Assembly: GCF_021560015.1 (NCBI RefSeq)
Contig: NZ_CP073588.1
Span: 4,582,001 to 4,646,000 of the forward strand
Direction: 5' to 3'
Length of the DNA stretch: 64,000 bases
DNA from: Shewanella vesiculosa
GTDB lineage: Bacteria > Pseudomonadota > Gammaproteobacteria > Enterobacterales > Shewanellaceae
In this document: piece after piece, positions 58,039-64,000 of the stretch
Layout: each line of letters begins with the position of its first letter
How positions within the stretch are numbered: position 1 is the first letter of the stretch
Notes under the pieces: generated by a model
The model's input: only the letters and a program-made list of their open reading frames with translations
What the model was told of the DNA's origin: nothing
Database searches by the model: none
Translations under genes and position numbers: made by a program

Positions 58039-58789
58039 ATGGCAACTGTTAACGTGAGTTCCAAGGCCGTATTAATTACTGGAGCCAGCTCAGGTATTGG
58101 GTTAGCTTTAGCTGAATATTACCTTGAAAAAGGTATTACTGTAATAGCTTGTGGCCGAAATGCTCAAGCATTAGAGGCGATTACCGGCGCCACACCGCTA
58201 GAGTTTGATATTACTGATAATGAGCAGGTACAAGCCGCAGCCGCTAAGCTTAAGCAACTATTGCAGCATAATGGTTGGCAGCTACAGCAAGTGGTATTGA
58301 ATGCCGGAAGCTGCGAATACATTGATGATGCATTGCATTTTGACTCGGCTTTATTTGCGCGAGTGATCAATACCAATGTGGTTGCTATGGGTTACTGTCT
58401 AGAACATTTTTTACCGCTTTTAGGCCGTGGTGCTCAGCTGGGACTGATGAGTTCAAGCGCCACCTATCTGCCGTTTCCGCGTGCCGAAGCCTATGGCGCA
58501 TCAAAAGCGGCCATTACTTATTTAGGTCGCAGTTTACGAGTTGATCTTGCCAAACATGGGATTGGGGTTAGCGTGATTTGCCCAGGTTTTGTGAAAACCC
58601 CCCTTAACCGCTAAAAATGACTTTGCTATGCCAATGCAAATCTCGCCTCAGCAAGCCGCTGTGACCATTTATAATGGTATGCAACGCCAAAAATGTGAGA
58701 TCCATTTTCCAACCAAATTCACTTGGTTACTTAAATTAGCCTCTTTATTGCCAGAAAAATTATTAGTGTCTTTATTGGCTCCTAAATAG
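58039..58789 (+). pseudogene. Short-chain dehydrogenase/reductase, frameshifted near the C-terminus
   Basis: The N-terminal 190 residues are a complete SDR core: ITGASSGIGLALAEYY, then NAGSCEY, catalytic Ser in MSSSATYL and YGASKAA. The frame stops at 58614 after GFVKTPLNR. Removing one C from the run of six at 58598-58603 extends it to 249 residues, ending at 58789 (TAKNDFAMPMQIS, then a hydrophobic C-terminus). That tail is typical of the family. It starts 40 bases after the NTF2-like gene and 50 before the FAD oxidoreductase. Confidence 0.83.
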
Positions 58790-58838
58790 CTTGCTCAAGT
58801 CAATCAACAATAAAGTATTAGTGTCAGGGATTAACGAA

Positions 58839-60107
58839 ATGAAAAATATTGCTGTAATAGGTAGTGGAATTGCAGGCCTAACGAGTGCCCACTTACTCAG
58901 CCGGGAACACTCAGTAACTGTGTTTGAGGCTAATGATTATATTGGTGGTCATACAGCTACCATAGATGTAGAAGTTGCTGGCCAGCAATACGCAATCGAC
59001 TCAGGCTTTATTGTGTTTAACGATCGTACTTATCCGCTTTTTGAAACTTTAATGGCGCAACTTAAGATTAAATCGATACCCACTGAAATGAGCTTTAGTG
59101 TTAACAATGCACTCACGGGGCTTGAATATAATGGCCATAATTTGTGGAGTTTATTTGCCCAGCGCCGTAATTTATTTCGTCCAAGTTTTTACAAATTTTT
59201 AGGCGAGATAGTTCGGTTTAATAATGGTTGTAAAGTGATTTATGAGGCAGATAAATACCCTACGGCTTCACTAGGTGAATATCTTGACCAGCAAGGTTTT
59301 TCTGCCTTTTTCTGTGAGCATTACATTTTACCTATGGGCGCCGCTATTTGGTCTGCCAGTATTGATGATATGCGCGGTTTTTCACTGCGATTTTTCATTC
59401 GTTTTTTCCAACATCATGGATTATTAAATATTAATGATCGCCCGCAGTGGTATGTACTTGAAGGCGGTTCGCGCAGTTATATTCCTGCTTTAACGGCACC
59501 TTTCAAAGATCGCATTCAGCTTAATTCTCCCGTTACAGGTATTAAGCGCAGCGATGATGGCGTATATGTTCAAGTGGCTAAAGGGGAATGGCAGCGTTTT
59601 GATGATGTGGTATTAAGTTGCCATAGCGATCAGGCATTAGCGATGTTAACTGATGCCACCCAAGACGAGATTGACGTGTTAGGTGCAATGGAATACCAGA
59701 ATAATGAAGTGGTATTACATACTGACATTAATCTGCTGCCTAAACGCAAAGCGGCATGGGCAAGTTGGAATTATCGTTTAGATGGTAAAAATCAGCAAGA
59801 TATTGCCCAGCGTCCTGCCAGTGTGACTTATAACATGAATATTTTGCAGTGTTTACCAGCCAGTGCGCCAACATTCTGTGTCACTCTCAATCAAACGGCG
59901 TTAATTGACGAACGTAAAATTTTGCGTAAGTTTAATTATGCTCACCCAGTATTTAATGATGCCAGCATGAAGTCTCAAGCGAAAAGATCGCTTATCAATG
60001 GTAAACACAATACCTACTTTGCGGGAGCTTACTGGCACAACGGATTTCATGAAGACGGCGTTCGGAGTGCGGTTGAAGTATGCGATCTTTTTGGGATTAG
60101 TTTATGA
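58839..60107 (+). CDS. FAD-dependent oxidoreductase (amine oxidase/NAD(P)-binding family)
   Basis: A 422-residue flavoprotein. The dinucleotide motif IGSGIAGLTSAHLLSREH lies at the start and EANDYIGGHT binds the FAD ribose. The C-terminal FAD motif lies in YFAGAYWHNGFHEDG. AGGGA supports ATG at 58839, rather than the frame start at 58791. Homologues sit beside DUF1365 and Cfa-like genes in many bacteria, where they are thought to act on membrane fatty acids. The start of the next gene overlaps the stop by four bases. Confidence 0.87.
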   Translation: MKNIAVIGSGIAGLTSAHLLSREHSVTVFEANDYIGGHTATIDVEVAGQQYAIDSGFIVFNDRTYPLFETLMAQLKIKSIPTEMSFSVNNALTGLEYNGHNLWSLFAQRRNLFRPSFYKFLGEIVRFNNGCKVIYEADKYPTASLGEYLDQQGFSAFFCEHYILPMGAAIWSASIDDMRGFSLRFFIRFFQHHGLLNINDRPQWYVLEGGSRSYIPALTAPFKDRIQLNSPVTGIKRSDDGVYVQVAKGEWQRFDDVVLSCHSDQALAMLTDATQDEIDVLGAMEYQNNEVVLHTDINLLPKRKAAWASWNYRLDGKNQQDIAQRPASVTYNMNILQCLPASAPTFCVTLNQTALIDERKILRKFNYAHPVFNDASMKSQAKRSLINGKHNTYFAGAYWHNGFHEDGVRSAVEVCDLFGISL

Positions 60108-60925
60108 ATCAACCCACATCGGTAATGAAATATGATCAATTAAACAGTGGCATTTATTGTGGCAAGGTTAACCATCGCCGTCATACGCCTAAGGTGCACA
60201 GTTTCGGTTATAACATTGCGATGATGGCAATTGATTTAGATGAACTGCCAGCATTAACGGCGGTGAGTAAGTTGTTTTCAACAGACAAGTTTACCCCACT
60301 TAAATTTAAGCCTAGCGATTATCTCAATGCGCTTGAGCAGCAATTTGGTGAGAAACTTGCGTTAAGCCAAGCTTGTGTAGGCTCTGATGCTGTGGCATTG
60401 AAACATCGCGTGTTGGCAACCATTGAGCATTTAGGCGCCACACAAATATGCGATAAAGTGATATTTTCTGGGCAGATACGCCATTTTGGTTTTTATTTTA
60501 GTCCGGTCAATTTTTACTTTTGTTATCATCAAGATGAGCTAATCTATATGCTCGCTGAGGTGAGTAATACCCCTTGGAATGAGCGTCATTGTTATCTGGT
60601 GGATATTGCCAATACTACTCAAACAGACAAAGTGTTTCATGTGTCGCCTTTTATGAACTTAGATATGCATTACTTGTGGCGTATTACGCCCCCAGCTAAA
60701 CATTTGAAAGTGACTATTGAAAATAGAAATGCCAATAACGATAAGCTATTTGATGCTGGTTTAGTGTTAAAACGCCAACTAATTACCTCAAGTTCGATAC
60801 GCCAATTTATGTTGGGTTACCCATTGATGACGCTCAAAATTATGTTGGGTATTTATTGGCAAGCTATGAAGTTATTTATTAAGCGGATCCCATTTGTTGG
60901 CAAGCAGACCGTTAAGTTGAATTAA
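60104..60925 (+). CDS. DUF1365 family protein
   Basis: A 273-residue protein with the family's features: SGIYCGKVNHRRHTPKVHSFGYNIAMMAIDLDEL at the N-terminus, an HFGFYFSPVNFYFCY core and SPFMNLDMHY. It lies on the membrane side of the cluster and ends in a basic, hydrophobic tail. Function unknown but always found with this FAD oxidoreductase and a Cfa-like enzyme. It overlaps the upstream stop by ATGA, implying coupling. Confidence 0.9.
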   Translation: MNQPTSVMKYDQLNSGIYCGKVNHRRHTPKVHSFGYNIAMMAIDLDELPALTAVSKLFSTDKFTPLKFKPSDYLNALEQQFGEKLALSQACVGSDAVALKHRVLATIEHLGATQICDKVIFSGQIRHFGFYFSPVNFYFCYHQDELIYMLAEVSNTPWNERHCYLVDIANTTQTDKVFHVSPFMNLDMHYLWRITPPAKHLKVTIENRNANNDKLFDAGLVLKRQLITSSSIRQFMLGYPLMTLKIMLGIYWQAMKLFIKRIPFVGKQTVKLN

Positions 60926-61029
60926 TCGTTATTGAAAAATGTAAACCAAATAAGTGGTTATCACGTATTACAGTTGCATTACGCCAATAAAGCGATCGAA
61001 TAAGACAGTGTATGAACTGGAGAAATGAC

Positions 61030-62265
61030 ATGGAAAATATGGTGACAGAAAGTAGCATGACTCAAGCGAGTTTATCTGACAGCCTGGCAAGGAAAATTCT
61101 TCTTCGCGCATTAGCGCATCTTGCTGAAGGTCATTTAACGATTGTTGATGGTAATCAAACTTCAGAATTTGGCGATCCTAAAAGCGATGTGCACGCCACA
61201 ATGCAGGTCCAGCATGCTAACTTTTATCGTCAAGTGGTGTTTGGCGGTTCAATTGGCGCTGGTGAAGCTTATATTCAAGGCCATTGGTGTAGCCCAGATT
61301 TGACCAAAGTGGTGCAGATTTTTGCCAAAAACTTAGCCTTGCTAGACAATATAGAACGTTATTTTTCATGGTTGAGCAATGGTATCAATCGTATTAAACA
61401 TGTATTTAATCGTAATTCTGAAACCGGCTCTAAGCGAAATATTCTGGCGCATTACGATTTAGGTAATGACATGTATAAAGAGTTTCTTGACCCAGAAATG
61501 ATGTATTCAAGTGCACTTTATCCGGCAGATGATAGCAGTCTAAATGAAGCGCAATTACACAAGTTGCACACCATTTGTGAGCGTTTAGATTTAAGTCCAG
61601 GCCAAACCTTGCTTGAAGTTGGTACCGGTTGGGGCGCTTTGGCCATTTATGCGGCGAAACATTATGGCGTGCATGTTACTACCACGACAATTTCCGATGC
61701 TCAGTACGATTATGCACTAGCGCGAGTGAAGCAAGAAGGGCTTGAAAATAGTATTACCTTGTTGAAACAAGATTATCGTTTATTGACGGGTGAATATGAC
61801 CGAGTCGTATCGATTGAAATGATTGAAGCTGTCGGCCACGAATATTTAGGCGGTTTTTTCGAAAAACTTCAGCATATGCTTAAACCAGACGGGCGCATGC
61901 TTATCCAGGCGATTACTATTGCCGACCAACGTTACAATAGCTATCGCAAGAGTGTCGACTTTATACAGCGCTATATATTCCCCGGCGGTTGCTTACCGTC
62001 GGTGAGTGAAATGACTCGTCACATCGCCAAGAAAACCGACATGGTCACCTGGTCTATTGATGATATGGGTAAAGACTATGCACGTACATTAAAGCATTGG
62101 CATGAGAATTTTGATGCTGCTTACGACAAAATAAAAGCCTTAAATTATGGCGATGACTTTATTCGTATGTGGAAGTTTTATCTGAGCTACTGCGAAGGTG
62201 GTTTTTTAGAACGTACCACAAGTACAGTGCATTTAGTTGCCGTGCGTCCTCAATACCGATCTTAA
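61030..62265 (+). CDS. Cyclopropane-fatty-acyl-phospholipid synthase family methyltransferase
   Basis: A 411-residue SAM-dependent lipid methyltransferase. The conserved NILAHYDLGNDMYKEFLDPEMMYS segment lies near residue 140, the SAM motif EVGTGWGALAIY near 195, and FIQRYIFPGGCLPS near 320. CFA synthases use a bicarbonate and a Glu/Tyr pair; FLERTTSTVHLVAVRP is the typical end. TGGAGA at 61017 favours ATG at 61030. It may methylate unsaturated phospholipids, possibly making furan or cyclopropane fatty acids in this cluster, not proven. Confidence 0.88.
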   Translation: MENMVTESSMTQASLSDSLARKILLRALAHLAEGHLTIVDGNQTSEFGDPKSDVHATMQVQHANFYRQVVFGGSIGAGEAYIQGHWCSPDLTKVVQIFAKNLALLDNIERYFSWLSNGINRIKHVFNRNSETGSKRNILAHYDLGNDMYKEFLDPEMMYSSALYPADDSSLNEAQLHKLHTICERLDLSPGQTLLEVGTGWGALAIYAAKHYGVHVTTTTISDAQYDYALARVKQEGLENSITLLKQDYRLLTGEYDRVVSIEMIEAVGHEYLGGFFEKLQHMLKPDGRMLIQAITIADQRYNSYRKSVDFIQRYIFPGGCLPSVSEMTRHIAKKTDMVTWSIDDMGKDYARTLKHWHENFDAAYDKIKALNYGDDFIRMWKFYLSYCEGGFLERTTSTVHLVAVRPQYRS

Positions 62266-62342
62266 TCAATGATAGTGTTATCTTGCTATTTACATCCCCG
62301 GTAATATATTACCGGGACGTCTCATCATGTGTGTGAGGTGTT

Positions 62343-62879
62343 ATGTCTTCTTACGGTATTCCGCCAACGTTATTTATCTTAATTAACGCCGTGTGCTTCC
62401 AATTAGTTTGGTGGGCGGGAGTACTGGCTCAAAATCAACTCTTATTACTGTCTATTTTATTGATCATTAGTCACTTTTTATTGTCACCATCAGCGCGTCA
62501 TGATGCATTAGTTATGGGTGTTTGTGGGGCAATTGGCATCGCGGTTGATAGTCTATTGGTGTGGTTTGGCGTATTTGAATTCGCTAATATCCCTTATTGG
62601 TTGGGACTATTATGGCTCTATTTTGCACTTTGTTTAGACTACAGCTTATCTGTATTCAGAAAGCTCCCTCTGTGGTTACAGTCAGTATTGGGTGGGGTAT
62701 TTGGTTGTTTAAGTTATCTTGCTGGCGCTAAATTTGATGCCGTGGAGCTGCCATTGGGAGATGCTTGGAGTGCACTGATATTGGCACTGATCTGGAGTGG
62801 CTTATTTCCCGTACTGTTAATAATCAGTAGCAAAAAACTCCCGTATTACAACGGTGGCTCTCGTTTTGGAGAATCCTAG
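62343..62879 (+). CDS. DUF2878 membrane protein
   Basis: A 178-residue protein with five hydrophobic segments and few charges. From sequence and context (between Cfa-like and chalcone isomerase-like genes) it is DUF2878 as found in Shewanella and Vibrio clusters of this kind. The stop lies directly before the next ATG. Function unknown. Confidence 0.75.
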   Translation: MSSYGIPPTLFILINAVCFQLVWWAGVLAQNQLLLLSILLIISHFLLSPSARHDALVMGVCGAIGIAVDSLLVWFGVFEFANIPYWLGLLWLYFALCLDYSLSVFRKLPLWLQSVLGGVFGCLSYLAGAKFDAVELPLGDAWSALILALIWSGLFPVLLIISSKKLPYYNGGSRFGES

Positions 62880-63524
62880 ATGAAAACCTTAACCAAGGCT
62901 GCTAAATCGCAGCCACATTGGCAGATACCCCAATCGATGCACTGGTTAGCAGAATTACTCTTTGGTGTGGTGGGCGCACTGGTATTAGCACTTGTTGTTA
63001 TGTTGAGTGTCAGTGATGCTTTTGCTAATGATGGTGACAGTGTTTCACATATTGCGACAACAGCCCCCTTGGTTAAAGCCGACACAGCTGATGTGCCACT
63101 GATTGAAGTTGGCACAGCCGACATGAGTCTTCTGTGGCTGGATATCTATAGCGCTAAATTATTTTCCATCGACGGTAAATATCAAGCTAATCGATTTCCA
63201 ATGACTCTCGACATCCAATATCACCGCGATATTGATGCCAGTGATTTGGTTGATGCGACAATTGAGCAATGGCAACATTTGGGGTTAACTAAAGATAATA
63301 TTGAGCTTTATCGTCAACAGATAGTCAAAGCATGGCCTGATGTTAAAGAGGGCGATAGACTCACGTTTAGAGTTAACACGCCAGAAGATGCAGCATTTTT
63401 ACTTAATGATAAGACATATTATCAAGTTAATAACAGTCAGTTCCCTGAAGCTTTTCTCGATATCTGGTTGTCAGAAAAAACCAGTCACCCCGAATTACGT
63501 AAACAATTAATTGGAGTCAACTAA
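62880..63524 (+). CDS. Chalcone isomerase-like protein
   Basis: A 214-residue protein with an N-terminal membrane segment/signal anchor (LLFGVVGALVLALVVMLSV), then a chalcone isomerase-like domain with WLDIYSAKLFS, MTLDIQYHRDIDASDLVDATIEQW and a fatty-acid-binding-like core. Bacterial members are not flavonoid enzymes; they are thought to bind fatty acids. It starts right after the DUF2878 stop and shares its last base with the next start. Confidence 0.82.
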   Translation: MKTLTKAAKSQPHWQIPQSMHWLAELLFGVVGALVLALVVMLSVSDAFANDGDSVSHIATTAPLVKADTADVPLIEVGTADMSLLWLDIYSAKLFSIDGKYQANRFPMTLDIQYHRDIDASDLVDATIEQWQHLGLTKDNIELYRQQIVKAWPDVKEGDRLTFRVNTPEDAAFLLNDKTYYQVNNSQFPEAFLDIWLSEKTSHPELRKQLIGVN

Positions 63525-64000
63525 TGCGCACCAGTCTATTATCCATACCTCAAAAGATATCTGTTTCAGCGCGCGGCATGATTAAAAAGTTTGCTCATGT
63601 GTGTTTGTTTAGCGGATTACTTTTAGGTGTGATGTCATGTTCATCAGCCTCGATTGAAGATTATCAACAAACGACGCCTAAGTTAGACTTAGCCACATTT
63701 TTTGACGGTAAGCTAACGGCGGCAGGCATAGTACAAGATTTTTCTGGCAAGGTGACGCGTAAATTTACTGTGACTATGGAAGCGCACTGGACCGACACGC
63801 CACAAGGTAAGCAAGGTGTGATTAACGAATGGTTTGTTTACGATGATGGCGAAAAACAAACTCGAGTATGGAAAATTACTGACAAAGGTAATGGTATTTA
63901 CCAAGGCACAGCCAATGATATATTAGGTATTGCAGAGGGTGAGTCGCGCGGCAGCGCATTACGCTGGCGCTATGATATGCAATTAGCTGTAGATGGCAGT
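63524..64000 (+). CDS. DUF3833 lipoprotein, partial
   Basis: 159 codons are visible and run off the right edge. The N-terminus has a basic stretch, then a hydrophobic segment ending in a lipobox-like VMSCSS, so it is an outer membrane lipoprotein candidate. The mature domain (KLDLATFFDGKLTAAGIVQDFSGKVTR) matches DUF3833, which closes this cluster in many Shewanella and Vibrio. GGAG precedes the start; the ATG shares its A with the previous stop codon. Confidence 0.82.
   Translation, partial: MRTSLLSIPQKISVSARGMIKKFAHVCLFSGLLLGVMSCSSASIEDYQQTTPKLDLATFFDGKLTAAGIVQDFSGKVTRKFTVTMEAHWTDTPQGKQGVINEWFVYDDGEKQTRVWKITDKGNGIYQGTANDILGIAEGESRGSALRWRYDMQLAVDGS

Overview
This is chromosomal DNA of a gammaproteobacterium, almost certainly a Shewanella or close relative. 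The support is gene order and content: an lptD-surA-pdxA-rsmA-apaG-apaH run, rplU-rpmA-obgE, MSHA-type pilins, a pentaheme NrfA, a TonB-dependent receptor and a typical Shewanella set of small membrane and DUF proteins. Most of the window is ordinary core genome with short intergenic gaps and many clear intrinsic terminators. The species cannot be fixed by eye.

Layout. 1-12 kb: methyltransferases (partial class I MTase, rlmG), two orphan type IV pilin-like proteins, an ABC exporter, a FadD-type acyl-CoA ligase with a PsrA-like box, a large TonB receptor with a CRP-like site, a membrane-tethered thioredoxin and a LysE exporter. 12-19 kb: ung, ispB, rplU-rpmA-obgE, yjjP (frameshifted)-yjjB, folA and a small secreted protein. 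19-32 kb: a chemoreceptor, then the minus-strand apaH-apaG-rsmA-pdxA-surA-lptD block, facing plus-strand amgK-murU (cell-wall recycling), djlA and a hydroxyacid dehydrogenase. 32-35 kb: purT and rhlE.

35.2-38.6 kb is the accessory island and the main discovery. A retron-type reverse transcriptase is fused to a C-terminal trypsin-like serine protease with an intact His-Asp-Ser triad. Directly upstream lies a compact element of about 133 nt, bounded by a perfect 12-bp inverted repeat (a1/a2) and preceded by a good sigma-70 promoter whose expected start falls on a1. This is the expected layout of a retron msr-msd RNA. The longest open frame of the RT begins inside this RNA, so the real protein start is best placed at 36028. 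Downstream are a decayed IS110 transposase and a run of hairpins with GGA loops.

38.6-51 kb: a purine permease, two M24 peptidases (one frameshifted), an FKBP, DUF1294 and DUF418 membrane proteins, an SDR, an outer-membrane protein pseudogene, stress-type small proteins, a frameshifted DUF4442 protein and a DUF368 transporter. 51-57 kb: frameshifted ybgA-like gene plus photolyase, nnrS and nrfA (NO/nitrite metabolism). 57.4-64 kb: a co-directional lipid/photo-oxidative stress type cluster (NTF2-like, SDR, FAD oxidoreductase, DUF1365, Cfa-like methyltransferase, DUF2878, chalcone isomerase-like, DUF3833) with a candidate ECF (RpoE-ChrR type) promoter in front.

Five otherwise healthy genes are each broken by one extra base in a homopolymer run. 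That uniform +1 pattern points to sequencing error or recent slippage and should be resolved before calling them pseudogenes.
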